Counted from the first letter of the stretch, positions 54,451 to 64,000 are shown. The stretch: 64,000 bases of DNA from Globisporangium splendens (GCA_006386115.1 VFIW01000047.1:1-64000), one strand, 5' to 3'. Program-made: numbers and translations. Notes: generated from the sequence alone by a model not told the origin.

Positions 54451-54462
54451 GGCGGCGGCGGC
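54423..54462 (+). repeat. (CAG)9-(CGG)4 microsatellite in the predicted 5' UTR
   Basis: Nine CAG units (54423-54449) followed by four CGG units, ending about 19 bases before the ATG at 54481 and downstream of the initiator-like element, so likely transcribed but not translated. Confidence 0.85.
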
Positions 54463-54480
54463 TGAATTCTTAATAACTTG

Positions 54481-56016
54481 ATGGACATGGATCGCGAGCG
54501 TCGCTCGAGCTCCGTGACGGTGCTCTCGGAGCGCGGCAGCAACAAAGCAGGCATGGCGCGGCGCCGCAAGTTCATGATCGTGGGCGTGGTGGTCGTGCTC
54601 GCGGCGGTTGGCGCAGCCGTGGGCATCGTGGTCTCGAAGAAGTCAAGCTCGGACAGCTCGACGTCGTCGGGCAACAGTTCGTCCGGCACGAGCGGCACCT
54701 CGGGCGGCAGCAGCGGCACCACGTCGTCGGGGGGCACCAGCAAGTGGGAGACGTCGAACTCGAGCGGCAGCAGCAGCAACGGCACGACGGTGTCCAAGAT
54801 CACGTCGGACCCGACGACCGCGACGCTGTCGCTGGCGGCGTTCGCCATCGGCGATTGGGGCTCGACCGTCGGCAAGGACTCGTGCTGCGGGGACAGCTCG
54901 ACGTACACCGAGTTCGATGTGATCGCCGAGGACGTCGTGGCGACGCTCATGGACCTGCAGGCGGGTGCAGCGACCGTCAAGCCCAAGGTGATCATCGGCC
55001 ACGGCGATAACTTCTACTGGGCGGGCATTCAGGGCGACAGCGACCAGTCGTATCGCTTCACCAAGACGTTCGAGAACAAGTTTACGGGCTCGAACCTGGC
55101 TGACATCCCGTGGGTGAACGTGCTGGGCAACCACGACTACGGTGGTTCGAGTTTCATCTGCACCAAGGACGGTGAGCTAGCTGAGTGCGCGAGCACGGAC
55201 GACATGCTCGCGGCCCTGGAGAAAAAGTTCACCTGGCAGTCCAAGTACACGAGTCCGAACGGCGATCGCTGGAAGCTGGAGGACCACTTTTACACGCACT
55301 CGATCAGTGACTCGGCCTCGGGCGTGAGCATCGACATCTTCAACATCGACGCGAACGACGCCGACACGCACGGTGCGCTTCAGATCTGCTGCCAGTGCTA
55401 CGGCTACGCCGAGGGCGACGACTCGCAGTGCAACAACGTCGCACCGGGCCAAAAGTACTGCGCCGGCGGCTCCATGGACATGTACAACAAGTGCATGGCC
55501 AAGATCTCGTCGTGGGCCGACGACTCGCGTACGCAGCTCGCGGAGAAGGTCAAGGCGTCGACGGCGACGTGGAAGATCGTCAACAGCCACTACTCGCCGT
55601 ACGTGCACTATGCCGAGACCGGCATGAAGAAGTGGTTCGACATCCTCGACGGTTCGGGCGTGCAGCTCTGGATGAACGGCCACACCCACGGCGAGAAGCA
55701 CGACTTTTCGTCGCCGTTGGCGGTGCACTTTGTGGAGAACGGCGCCGGCGGTGGTATCCAGAAGGAGTCGGCGAGTGGCATCCCGGCGGTCGCGTCTGCC
55801 TACGTCAAGAACAAGTGGACGTACGGCGGCAACGAGTACGGCTTCTTCTCCGTCACGGCCGGCAAGGAGTGGCTCAAGCTCCAGTACCACACGGCTGACT
55901 CCAAGTGGACCTTCGCCGAGACCATCGGCGCGGCCAAGGCGGGCGGCGTGGCCACCAAACACTGCTGGTACATCCCTGTGGACGGCAGCGAGGGCCAGGA
56001 CTGCACGTCGTCGTAA
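54481..56016 (+). CDS. Membrane-anchored metallophosphatase, tartrate-resistant acid phosphatase family, intronless paralogue
   Basis: 511 residues from ATG 54481 (MDMDRERRSSS). A basic N-terminus of about 30 residues is followed by one membrane helix (about 31-52) and a Ser/Gly/Thr-rich stalk. The phosphatase core has GDWG near 124, GDNFYWAG near 175, GNHDYGG near 215, NSHYSPY near 367 and NGHTHGEKH near 399. Similar to the 51358 gene over the whole core, but without introns and with much higher GC at third positions. The intron loss or gain must postdate the duplication. Confidence 0.9.
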   Translation: MDMDRERRSSSVTVLSERGSNKAGMARRRKFMIVGVVVVLAAVGAAVGIVVSKKSSSDSSTSSGNSSSGTSGTSGGSSGTTSSGGTSKWETSNSSGSSSNGTTVSKITSDPTTATLSLAAFAIGDWGSTVGKDSCCGDSSTYTEFDVIAEDVVATLMDLQAGAATVKPKVIIGHGDNFYWAGIQGDSDQSYRFTKTFENKFTGSNLADIPWVNVLGNHDYGGSSFICTKDGELAECASTDDMLAALEKKFTWQSKYTSPNGDRWKLEDHFYTHSISDSASGVSIDIFNIDANDADTHGALQICCQCYGYAEGDDSQCNNVAPGQKYCAGGSMDMYNKCMAKISSWADDSRTQLAEKVKASTATWKIVNSHYSPYVHYAETGMKKWFDILDGSGVQLWMNGHTHGEKHDFSSPLAVHFVENGAGGGIQKESASGIPAVASAYVKNKWTYGGNEYGFFSVTAGKEWLKLQYHTADSKWTFAETIGAAKAGGVATKHCWYIPVDGSEGQDCTSS

Positions 56017-56860
56017 GTGAGAGAAAGCAAGTAGATTAACAGCACATAAGTGAGGAAACCGATCCAAATACCATACATGTTGAGATTTTGTTTGCTGTAT
56101 TTGTGTCTGCACTGCTAACCAATCGTCAAATTGGACAACTTCATAGGCTTTCAGAAGAGTTCCAGAACCAAATCTGTTGCTGGCCATCAGCCATTGTCAT
56201 TGTGCAGAGGGCTGCAACTCAGCCAATGCTTCATATTTTGCAGCAAGAGAAAAAACAGTCTGCAGCTGAAATAAAACCGCAGATGGAAATCCTCATTTTT
56301 AGACAAATTGAGGCGCTGGAGGGTGTTGACATCAACCTCACGCAAGCCTATTTTTCAAGAATGTCAGCTTTTGCTGCACACACACAATTGGAGTGTTTTT
56401 GTGCATCCTCGAGCATTCTGATTGGCTGTCATAGAAAGTCGCATCAACAAAATAGAAATATATGGAAAACAATATAGATTACCGTAAAATACTCAGGTGT
56501 GGTGTCACTGAAGTGTGCCAGGTTTCCAGAAGCACAGTCCATCATTTTACATGAAGAACTCCAACATTGCTGTGTGAAAAGGTGGCATATGATTTTGGCG
56601 TTCTACAATTCATATCAGAAGACACCAAATGCCACTCTTTTTGAGCCGTTACACAATTCGAGTGTCTCAGATTCCAAATTTCATGCTTGTTTTATCCAAT
56701 CAAAATGCTCTATCACTTACCCCTAATTAGGACATTTCATCGAAAGAGAAACCCTTATTAAGAGTTGACTGTGGAGAAGAGAGTGGTGTGGTAATTTATA
56801 TCTGAACACTCCTATTTCTTCGGTCGCATTACTCATAAACTTCAGAAGCTAAAGACCAGA
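56017..56860. other. Intergenic, AT-rich, no gene seen
   Basis: A 129-codon frame at 56088-56477 has no recognisable content and is probably chance. A weak initiator-like CATTACTCAT lies about 35 bases before the next ATG. Confidence 0.45.
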
Positions 56861-58414
56861 ATGGCAATGCCTCGGCGGCGCACGCTCCTCCTCTTCGCCT
56901 GCGCGCTCTGCGGCCGTGACGGCGCCATGGGTCTCTCCAACAGCGACAGCAGCACGGACGCTTCCACGTGGCACATGCGCCCCGTGCGTTCGCTCCAAGC
57001 GCGAGTCGAGACGGACGCGCCGCTTTGGGATGCGACCCACGAGGTGTTCGTCTCGGGTCACGACCCAAACAACTCGCAGCTCACGTTCGAAGAGCGGTAC
57101 AGGAACACGCTCGACTCGGTCACAACGTCCAGCGTCGAGGGCGCGCTCATGTACCTGCAGCGCGACTGCATCGACGTCGGCGCGAACCCGATCGCCGCGG
57201 GCTGCAAGCGGCGAAACGATGTCAAGGTGATCACGTTCATGGAGATCACGATCGCGCAGCCTTTCGAGGCGCTGAGCTATTACCAGGCAGACCGGTACAT
57301 CTACCCGGAGTTTTGTCCGTTTGTGACCATGCGCAACGGTCAGTGCGTCGAGATTGAAAACGACGACAATGACGGCGAGGACGAGGACGAGGACATTGTG
57401 GCGAATCCGCCGAACTGTCAGCTCTACAATGGACTGGACACGAGCATGTCGTCGTGGGAGATTGGACCCTGCGTCGGAGCGCACGCGTACCCGACGGATA
57501 TCGTGGCGCCGTATCCAAACACGGTCTGGTTCTCGTACCCGAACAGCTGTGTCATGAATACGTGGAAGGAGGGGAAATCGGACGAGTGTCGCGAGAAATA
57601 CAAAGGCGGACTGTGTCCCTTTGGCGTGGAACCCGACGGTGTGAAATGCTCGTTCGCGTACAAGATCCTCGGGTATTTAAGCATCGACGAGCTCGTGGGG
57701 ATCGTGAAGTCTGACTGGAGCAGCAGCAGCAGCAGTGGCAGCAGCAGTGGGAGCGCGGTGTCCACCGTATCAACTCCATCTTCTTCAGCTGACGGTGAAA
57801 ATGACGATGGGGAGACGCGACGAAAGTTGGCGACAACGGCAACCGAGTATTACAACGACTACAAGGACTTTTGCGAGGCCAAGCAGATCGAACTGCACGC
57901 GTTCGACACCGACGACACACTCGGCCTGAAGAACGTGACGGCGATCTCGTTCTGGAAGAACCCGTCGGACACTGACGCGAACGTCGCGCGCACGAACGCG
58001 ATGATAGCAATGTACAACGACTTTGTGGCGAGCGAACAAGCGAACGTTGGGAGCCGGATGCAGCCGCTGCCGATGAATTTGACGGCGCTGACGAACGCCA
58101 ATCCGCCGTGCTACCAGAACGCGAAGTTGTGCTACGATTCCAAGTTTGGGTGCGTGCGCCACTCGTACGCGCAGGTCTGCAGCGTGTGTCGCGAGCCGCG
58201 CGAGAACTGCGTCGCGAAAGTGCCGTCGTACAACTTCCCGACCATGAAGGCGGCGCCGACTGTGAACACGTCGAGCTCATCATCTTCATCGTCATCGGCG
58301 AGCACGAAGTCAGCGGCAAGCGGCGCGGCATCAACGTCAAAGAGGTCACTACGGAGTGAGCTCGTAGTATTAGCGTTTACCATGATACTTGGCAGCGTCA
58401 TGGTGCACCATTAG
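56861..58414 (+). CDS. Secreted, probably GPI-anchored protein of unknown function
   Basis: 517 residues, intronless. A short hydrophobic N-terminus (TLLLFACALC) suggests a signal peptide. The C-terminus has a Ser-rich stretch followed by a hydrophobic tail (LVVLAFTMILGSVMVHH), as in GPI-anchored proteins. The ectodomain has many cysteines, an acidic run (NDDNDGEDEDED, near residue 170), a poly-Ser/Gly run coded by AGC repeats (57717-57760), and a second Cys-rich half. I do not recognise the family. It lies tail to tail with the elicitin-like gene (74 bp apart), so this small cluster may encode cell-surface proteins. Confidence 0.75.
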   Translation: MAMPRRRTLLLFACALCGRDGAMGLSNSDSSTDASTWHMRPVRSLQARVETDAPLWDATHEVFVSGHDPNNSQLTFEERYRNTLDSVTTSSVEGALMYLQRDCIDVGANPIAAGCKRRNDVKVITFMEITIAQPFEALSYYQADRYIYPEFCPFVTMRNGQCVEIENDDNDGEDEDEDIVANPPNCQLYNGLDTSMSSWEIGPCVGAHAYPTDIVAPYPNTVWFSYPNSCVMNTWKEGKSDECREKYKGGLCPFGVEPDGVKCSFAYKILGYLSIDELVGIVKSDWSSSSSSGSSSGSAVSTVSTPSSSADGENDDGETRRKLATTATEYYNDYKDFCEAKQIELHAFDTDDTLGLKNVTAISFWKNPSDTDANVARTNAMIAMYNDFVASEQANVGSRMQPLPMNLTALTNANPPCYQNAKLCYDSKFGCVRHSYAQVCSVCREPRENCVAKVPSYNFPTMKAAPTVNTSSSSSSSSSASTKSAASGAASTSKRSLRSELVVLAFTMILGSVMVHH

Positions 58415-58487
58415 GTCAGTCCATACGGGTACAAGAACTCGAGTGTAGTTTTATATTTAAGAAATCGTAAATCCACTAGAAAGAGCT

Positions 58488-58928
58488 CTATAAAGACGCA
58501 GCAGATGCCACCACTGCGAGCACAAGCGCTCCTACCATCGCCACGGCATTATACGACTTGGGGGCCGCATTCGGTTGCGGCGTGTACGACACGGCGTCGG
58601 ACTCGTTCGAACGCTGCTCGCAGTACGTCGGCGCCATCGCGAGCACGGCGCGGATATTGAAGCCCTGCACATCGCAGTACGGCACTTGCGACGCGACCGA
58701 GAGGATGTACGCGAGGCACGTCGGGTTGCCGCAGTACGCGGACGCTGACACGACGGACGTGATGGACGCGCTGCCGCACGCCTCAGTCGAGTTCTCGTTG
58801 AATGCGAGGATCTGCGCGAGCTGCGCACTCGTGCACTCGGCGGCCGACACGGCGCCGTTGTGCTGCTGGAGGAGCATTGAGAAGGCGCTGAGCAGGATCA
58901 GCAGCGCTGCGGAGGCGCGCAGAGCCAT
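58488..58928 (-). CDS. Elicitin-like secreted protein
   Basis: 146 residues from ATG 58928, which directly precedes a signal peptide (MALRASAALLILLSAFSML, cleavage near VSAAEC). The mature domain has six cysteines in the elicitin order, with SAYCGNPTCLAYI and VPYCDV in the middle; members bind sterols and are recognised by plants. A short Pro/Asn/Ser linker and a hydrophobic C-terminus suggest a GPI anchor. Elicitins are restricted to oomycetes, which supports the source. The frame extends upstream to 58967, but that part lies before the signal peptide. Confidence 0.88.
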   Translation of the reverse strand: MALRASAALLILLSAFSMLLQQHNGAVSAAECTSAQLAQILAFNENSTEACGSASITSVVSASAYCGNPTCLAYILSVASQVPYCDVQGFNIRAVLAMAPTYCEQRSNESDAVSYTPQPNAAPKSYNAVAMVGALVLAVVASAASL

Positions 58929-58983
58929 CGTTGTGAGCTGATGGACGCGGTTGGTGGGCGGATCCACGTGTTACAGAAAGCGC

Positions 58984-58999
58984 GAATGCGGGAATGCGC
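58984..58999 (-). promoter_or_regulatory. Weak initiator-like element of the elicitin-like gene
   Basis: GCGCATTCCCGCATTC matches 12 of 16 consensus positions, 56 bases before the ATG. Confidence 0.4.
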
Positions 59000-59460
59000 C
59001 TTTGCGTGCATGCGCCAAGGGCGGCACCAATTTCGTCGCTGTTGTTCTCGGTTTCGCGATAATCATTGATCACAGCATGGCATTAATCGCCACTTAGTGG
59101 CAGTCAAAGGCGGGTCTATAGCGTAAACCGAAATATCCAGTTGTTGCCTCCGAGACGAATGCCACCTACTATAAAGAGGCAATTGTGTTCAATCATCATA
59201 CATAAACAGGCTGAGTTGATTTGTGAAAGTGCTGTTGTGGGTCTCAAGTCGACACCATTTCACCGAATCTGTCACAGATTCTTTGGATAAATACCGGTAT
59301 TGTCACGGTACTCATACCGGTGTTTGACAAAATATGCAAAAACAAAGGGTATGCGCGTTGACAGGTATATGCAACTACAGAGACCTCGTTCCCATCCACC
59401 TACCTGTTTTCCTCATAAATAGCGATTATCCACACACACACAAAGCGCTGCTTTGTCACG
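59000..59460. other. Intergenic between divergent genes, no gene seen
   Basis: Contains repeats of TACCGGT near 59290-59325 and a CA run near 59430-59440. No initiator found for the gene at 59461. Confidence 0.45.
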
Positions 59461-60373
59461 ATGGCCGACTTGTACGCGGAGGTAATCGAGGAGGAGGAGC
59501 GCCTGACGCGCACGCAGCAGCGCAACTACTGGGACCGCAAGACGTTCTCGTCCTACGACGAGCAGCAGCGCGCGATGGCGCGCTCGACCACGCTCTACAT
59601 CGGCAACCTGTCGTTCTTCACGACCGAAGTGCAGATCTACGAGCTCTTTTCGCGTGTCGGCAACGTCAAGCGCGTCATCATGGGGCTCGACCGCTTCAAG
59701 AAGACACCCTGCGGCTTCTGCTTTGTCGAGTACGTCCTCTCTATATGCGTATATGTGTGTCTGTCCACATTGGTTGCCTTTGTGCCTACTTTGTATGGAG
59801 AAACATCTCTCATGCTACTCTTTAATTATCGTCTCTCTACATGTAGGTTCAGCACCCATGACGAAGCGGTCGCGTGCTCGAATTTCATCAGCGAGACGAA
59901 ATTGGATAACCGTGTGATCCGGTGCGAGATGGACGGCGGCTTCAAGGAAGGTCGCCAGTTTGGTCGCGGGCTCTCGGGCGGCCAGGTGCGCGACGACCGC
60001 CGCTCCAAGGACGAGTACGACCCGGGCCGTGGCGGCTACGGACGCAGCGATATCGCGGACGGCAACCACTTCCGACGCACGATGGCACCGCGGAAACGCT
60101 CCCGAGACGACAGCATCTCGGCTGACGAACCGCCACGCAAGAACAACAGCGAGCGACGCTCGCCGACTGCAGAGCCACAGGTACGAAGAAGAAGTTATGT
60201 GCGACGACAGATGAGCATGGTACCCAAATACTAATGTGTATGGATGACGATGTCTATATAAGCAGGAAGAAGAGAATCCGCGGTTCCGAGACCGCGAGAC
60301 TGATGAGCAGCAGGAAGACGACGCGCCCGATGCGCCGATCGACGACGAGCAGCAGGGTAACGACGGTCAATAA
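59461..60373 (+). CDS. NCBP2: Nuclear cap-binding protein subunit 2 (CBP20)
   Basis: Binds the 7-methylguanosine cap of nuclear RNA together with CBP80. Exons 59461-59729, 59847-60180 and 60266-60373, about 236 residues; introns of 117 and 85 bp with GT-AG ends. The single RRM shows [23 protein letters not shown] and CGFCFVEF. The diagnostic CBP20 tail is present, [18 protein letters not shown]...GRGGYG. A non-conserved acidic/Gln-rich C-terminus follows. A further intron from about 60358 to 60521 would give a slightly different last few residues (ending DQNT), so the 3' end is uncertain. Both introns are needed: the first is a multiple of three and open, but breaks the RRM. Confidence 0.9.
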
Positions 60374-60884
60374 ACAAACATTCGCATGTTCCTGCTGTTG
60401 GACAGAATGCCGTGGCTGTGTGTGTGTGTGTTCTCGCGTCCAGCTCGCCATCATAGTCTCCATGCTTTGGGTCTGTTCTATTTTACCAATCTTATTAACA
60501 CCTCTTGTATTGCATGCAGACCAGAACACATAGCCGAAGACGAGAACTTCTTGAAGTAGCGTTCCGACAAACTCGTTGTGCCAATATCGGGTTTTTATTA
60601 GTAGTATCGATGCAATAGACAAGTAGGCATGATGGAGTTCTTGTGCTTCGTAATTACCGTCATGATCCGAGATCTTATGATTATCATGCAAGAGGATCAG
60701 TCAAGCTACTATCCACGAAGACAAGATGCAGAAGATCGTAACCATAGCAGCACCGTGTGAGGGGAGATTAGAAGATGCAGCTCTGATGCACTTCTGTTGC
60801 GCGCTCGGCTCGAGTGTACAAGAGCTCATTCCGCAATTTGACTACTTCAAGAAGACAGCCCAAGCGAAAGACCGACACTCCACG
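60374..60884. other. Intergenic region with (GT)n run near 60417-60430
   Basis: No separate gene seen. It contains the initiator listed next. Confidence 0.45.
60824..60839 (+). promoter_or_regulatory. Oomycete initiator element, perfect match
   Basis: GCTCATTCCGCAATTT fits all 16 positions of GCTCATTYYNCAWTTT, 46 bases before the ATG at 60885. It lies within an upstream extension of the reading frame (open from 60726), so it decides the start in favour of 60885. Confidence 0.8.
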
Positions 60885-61613
60885 ATGGTGCGACAATATA
60901 CGCAGCAGCGCGCAGCACTCGTGCTCATGAACGTCGCTGCCGCATGGCTCGCTACGACGGAGGCTGCTACGTCCTGCAAGATGCTCTCGGATCACGACAG
61001 CACTCTCGCGGCAGCGATCAAGGACATGACCAAGATACCAGACTCGACATTCAACGAGCTCCCATTGCAGCAAGTGTTTGGCGAGATCGACGCTCAGATA
61101 CCGTGGCTATCGACATGCGCGGCGTCGATCGACCCGTCGGCGATTGCGATGCAGGCCATGATGTCCACAACGCTTTCGGAGTGCTCCGATAAGATCTTCA
61201 ATCAGCAATGGTTTCCGGAGAGTTTCACGAACCAATCGATGAAAGACGTTGTGTGCCCTGTGTATCAAGACACAATCGTGCCGTGCATCATCGATGGGAT
61301 CGTCGACATCGCCGTGCGCGCCATGAAGAACTCAGACGGCTGCTGTGACCCGATGATCTCGACGCTCCAACAATGGTTTGGCAACGACATTCCAACTATG
61401 GTGGACAAGCTCCTGCAATACGCTGGCAACCTCATCTGCTCAACCAAGACCACAAAGTCATCGAGTACGCCGCAGTACTGTGCTCTGGCGGTTGTGAGTG
61501 CGTTCTCGCAAATGAACGTGGACATTGGTGCGCTCAACTTTGGTCAGATCCCGAATTCACAGGTCTGCGACGCCCTCGCTGGGAAAGCCTTCGTCAACAC
61601 CGTCGGAGTCTAG
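60885..61613 (+). CDS. Secreted cysteine-rich protein, elicitin-like in style but unassigned
   Basis: 242 residues. The N-terminus MVRQYTQQRAALVLMNVAAAWLATTEAATSC looks like a signal peptide with cleavage after TEA or EAA. The mature protein has about 11 cysteines, including a Cys-Cys pair (DGCCDP), is helical in appearance and has no hydrophobic C-terminal tail. It may be a distant secreted helical family, as often found in oomycetes; I cannot name it. A perfect initiator precedes the ATG. Confidence 0.75.
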   Translation: MVRQYTQQRAALVLMNVAAAWLATTEAATSCKMLSDHDSTLAAAIKDMTKIPDSTFNELPLQQVFGEIDAQIPWLSTCAASIDPSAIAMQAMMSTTLSECSDKIFNQQWFPESFTNQSMKDVVCPVYQDTIVPCIIDGIVDIAVRAMKNSDGCCDPMISTLQQWFGNDIPTMVDKLLQYAGNLICSTKTTKSSSTPQYCALAVVSAFSQMNVDIGALNFGQIPNSQVCDALAGKAFVNTVGV

Positions 61614-62287
61614 ATGGGCAGCCCCGCTGTAAATTATAGAGACAAAGTGCGATTGCATCGTCCACACCAGTTGGACATCAAGGTGGACATTCGTACCTAA
61701 TTGGTTCAAATGTGTCCTAACTCAGTACACGCACCATCGAAAGACACCTTGAACCCACACGCGCAAGCCCATGCTGGTACCACAGTATCAACACTCTACT
61801 CTACCGTCCCACAGCCAGTCGTCCCACCAGCGTCCGCGTTCCATTTGCTTCCACATTTCACATGCAAGTTCGCTGGACGGACGGGCATCTGGACTCATGC
61901 CGAGAATGCGTTATGTCGGACTCCCACTGTCTCTGAAATTCATTTCGACTGCAACGTCTGCTATGGCTGTGCGTGCTGCATCCTCCTTCGAGCTACCGTG
62001 CGCTCTTGACCTGCAAAGGTCCATGCATGTGCTGATGCTGCGATTAGCAACACATGGTCAACAGCTTTACCCAAAGTGGGAGCTTGCGCCAGAACCCGGA
62101 GTAACTATCGCAGTGTCCATGTGGCAAAGAAGAAGAAGAAGGCACAGCATTTTTTGCGGACTGAGGACCCGGTAGCGTCTCCGTTCAGGTCCCAACCCGG
62201 CGAGGAGGTCCACACGAGCAGCTCATTTACCAATTCGCCACGTTGAGCTCAAGTGAAACCACCGCCAGAAAGCTGCAACCTACAGTT
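61614..62287. other. Intergenic region, with initiator-like element at 62221-62236
   Basis: No gene seen. GCTCATTTACCAATTC matches 14 of 16 consensus positions, 51-67 bases before the ATG at 62288. Confidence 0.5.
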
Positions 62288-62731
62288 ATGAGCCCAGTGA
62301 TTGTCGACGTTTCCGATTGGGACCCAATCGATTTCTGGGTTGATACCGTGTGTCGCGACGACGAGCACGACGTGCTCTTTGCGATCAAGTCAAAGGCGTC
62401 GCCGTCGACAATAAAATACGATCGCAAATTGCGCTGCTATCTAAAGAAGCCCGTGGTGCTGTGCGGGACGAAAGCAATGGCATCGGGAGGCCAAGCGGGC
62501 AGTTCGCTTGGTGGAGAAAGCGTGACTGTGCAGCTCGACGACGTGGTGGTGGTGGGTGATTCCAAGAGCTCGCAACACGCAACAAAAGCGCCAAGCAAGA
62601 GGACGCCTGGGTCAGCAGCAACCCAACGACCGCGAGCAAGCACGCAACACTTTCCACGCAAACTACAATCCATGCGAAGCGAAGAGACCGAAACGAGCCA
62701 ACGGCGTACTTCCACGTCGATCACGTTGTAG
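62288..62731 (+). pseudogene. Third member of the basic-protein family, shortened
   Basis: 147 codons. The N-terminus (DWDPIDFWVDTVCRDDEHDVLFAI) closely matches the gene at 44554, and VTVQLDDVVVV matches its VKVELDEVTVV block, followed by a similar Lys/Thr-rich stretch. The frame then stops before any RGYERTYRGR block or C-terminal motif. It is either a truncated copy or has lost its frame near 62620-62700. The initiator is retained, so it may still be transcribed. Confidence 0.6.
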
Positions 62732-63651
62732 ATATTGTGCATACAGTGAGTGGAGTGAACGGAAACTAAATGAATATATACAATTTCCAGCGCACAATAC
62801 GACTTGGCATGCCTTTTCTGTGCAGGCAAAAAGGAAGAGAAGCACGACTGGCATCGTCAATTGAATGCCATCGACAAAGTGCTAATAAAGGGGATTAGAC
62901 TTCTATCGCAATGCAGTGGGATGGAGTGGCCGTTCGCATTGCGTTTCTTAGCGACAGCGATCTTGGAGTTGAAGTGAAGTTGCCCATCTGTCCATCTGTT
63001 GCAGGTCCCACGCACCCCACAAGTGGGACAGGCAGTCATCCGGTAGCTGAAACCGTTTGATCAGATTGCTTCTGGTCTTCAAGAGTTGATTTGAAAATGA
63101 TGTTGCCATTCAGCACAGCAGCCCGCATCGGACATGCACTGGAGTTGCCGACCTGAAGCAGTGTGCAGCACACTGTAGATATGAGTCTACCCACAAGCAA
63201 GCTGCTCATACGGAGAGCTTGCTGGTGTGACGTCGTGATTCCTAACCAAACGAGGTACATAACAACAGAGAGACCTCAGGCGTCGTACTTTGCTTCAATT
63301 GCAGCAGGTACTGACTTGTCCTCAAGTCGAGCATTTCTGTTGCTCCCGTCAAACTGCCGACATTATCACAAGTTTTTAACTTTCGCGCGCTCTCTGACAC
63401 CAAAATGCGCTATGCACCTTCTAGACACATAACGTGTGCAATCTGGGGGATCGTGTGGAGCTGTACACAAATCAAAGACAGTACTTGGGCATACCTGACT
63501 GATGACCGTCTTGTGTTCGTTCGCAAGCCATTGCCGCTTACTCGTCGTGCATGCTCTACACTCTTGTTGGTAAGTTGCAAGTACAGTACACAAACAAGCA
63601 TCACAGCGCACGCATGCAATGGGAGCAAGATCCACAACAGCAAATGTCTTT
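62732..63651. other. Intergenic, no gene seen
   Basis: Only short frames without recognisable content. Confidence 0.4.
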
Positions 63652-63975
63652 TCAGTTGTCGCCCAAGGCAGTTCGCCTCCATATTGTATTGCGCTGATCT
63701 ACACACGCCAGAATATTGCACACATTGAGCACAGATCCGATGCGGCCACTGCTAGTCTTGGTCATCGCAAACAACTCCATGAAGAAAAACGCGGCCAACC
63801 GAGCGAGATACTGTACGCAGTTGCAGTCAGACACAATTTTGGCATCGGCGTTGTTTGCGTGAATCGGCGCCTGGCTGACGGAAATGCCATTAGTGAGAAG
63901 GCGTTCGTTTCTGATGCGTCTGATTGCTCCAGAGAGCGCTTCGAACAACTGGTGTGTGCCATCGTACAGTACCAT
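63652..63975 (-). CDS. Possible 3' exon(s) of a minus-strand gene running off the window
   Basis: A frame with protein-like composition: LFEALSGAIRRIRNERLL, QAPIHANNADAKIV and FFMELFAMTKTSSGRIGSV. I do not recognise the family. It may be an exon that ends near 63725, where a GTGTGTAG donor-like site occurs, with the gene start beyond position 64000. Confidence 0.35.
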   Translation of the reverse strand: MVLYDGTHQLFEALSGAIRRIRNERLLTNGISVSQAPIHANNADAKIVSDCNCVQYLARLAAFFFMELFAMTKTSSGRIGSVLNVCNILACVDQRNTIWRRTALGDN

Positions 63976-64000
63976 TTTGAAGTCGGAGCTAGATCTCGTT

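Larger units (their letters stand above)
52982..54480. other. Intergenic region between the phosphatase paralogues
   Basis: About 1.5 kb without a convincing gene. The last 130 bases hold the initiator-like element and CAG repeat listed separately. Confidence 0.5.

Noticed and set aside
54608..54922. Arg/Ala-rich frames in alternative frames of the GC-rich phosphatase gene
   Set aside because: Low-complexity products of a GC-rich gene read in the wrong frame.
56088..56477. 129-codon frame between the phosphatase and secreted protein genes
   Set aside because: AT-rich DNA, no promoter element, no domain or signal peptide of note.
56861..58414. Necrosis-inducing (NLP) or RXLR effector identity of the secreted 517-residue protein
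   Set aside because: The GHRHDWE heptapeptide of NLPs is absent; RSLQ at residues 43-46 resembles RXLR only loosely and no EER-like motif follows.
60726..60884. Upstream start of the secreted cysteine-rich protein at 60726
   Set aside because: A perfect initiator at 60824-60839 and a signal peptide at the ATG at 60885 favour the shorter form.

Overview
The window looks like nuclear DNA of an oomycete, probably of the Phytophthora/Pythium type. The support is a small six-cysteine elicitin-like protein, genes that are intronless or have short introns (about 75-120 bp), and 16-base initiator-like elements close to the oomycete core promoter consensus GCTCATTYYNCAWTTT. These lie about 45-130 bases upstream of the start codons of at least ten genes. 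The species cannot be fixed from sequence alone.

Region 1 (1-39193) is an amplified block built of two things: a zinc-dependent, cinnamyl-alcohol-dehydrogenase-like alcohol dehydrogenase (ADH), and a long non-LTR retrotransposon (LINE). Six ADH genes are present (three plus, three minus), arranged as three convergent pairs, each with a 776-bp spacer. All six predicted 357-residue proteins are the same except residue 2 (Ser or Leu). Flanking DNA falls into two upstream types (called U1 and U2) and two downstream types (D1 and D2), and diverges within tens of bases of the coding region, a sign of gene conversion. Three long LINE copies (LINE1 plus strand, 3' part only; LINE2 and LINE3 minus strand, about 9.3 kb each) and three 5'-truncated LINE 3' ends (F1-F3) surround the ADH pairs. 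LINE1-ADH1-spacer-ADH2-LINE2 is a palindrome with arms of at least 7 kb. Positions 19199-24193 and 24194-38474 are tandem copies with a period of exactly 4995 bp once LINE3 is removed. LINE3 sits in the spacer of the second copy with a perfect 18-bp target site duplication.

The LINE encodes an ORF1 frame with a CCHC knuckle and an OTU-like cysteine protease domain. Two in-frame stop codons cut this frame at the same places in both copies that can be compared. ORF2 has an APE-type endonuclease, reverse transcriptase with FVDD, a CCHC-like motif and RNase H. The 3' tail is CT-rich rather than poly(A). LINE1 ORF2 is intact, LINE3 has one frameshift, and LINE2 is clearly dead.

Region 2 (39194-64000) is ordinary gene space. 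It holds fimbrin/plastin with a long Pro/Trp/Gln-rich insertion; two, possibly three, members of an unrecognised family of basic (possibly nuclear) proteins; a multi-exon DUS2-like tRNA dihydrouridine synthase with a C-terminal zinc finger; two membrane-anchored metallophosphatases of the tartrate-resistant acid phosphatase type; a secreted, probably GPI-anchored protein of unknown function; an elicitin-like protein; the cap-binding subunit CBP20 (NCBP2); and a secreted cysteine-rich protein. No rRNA, CRISPR or convincing tRNA gene was seen.
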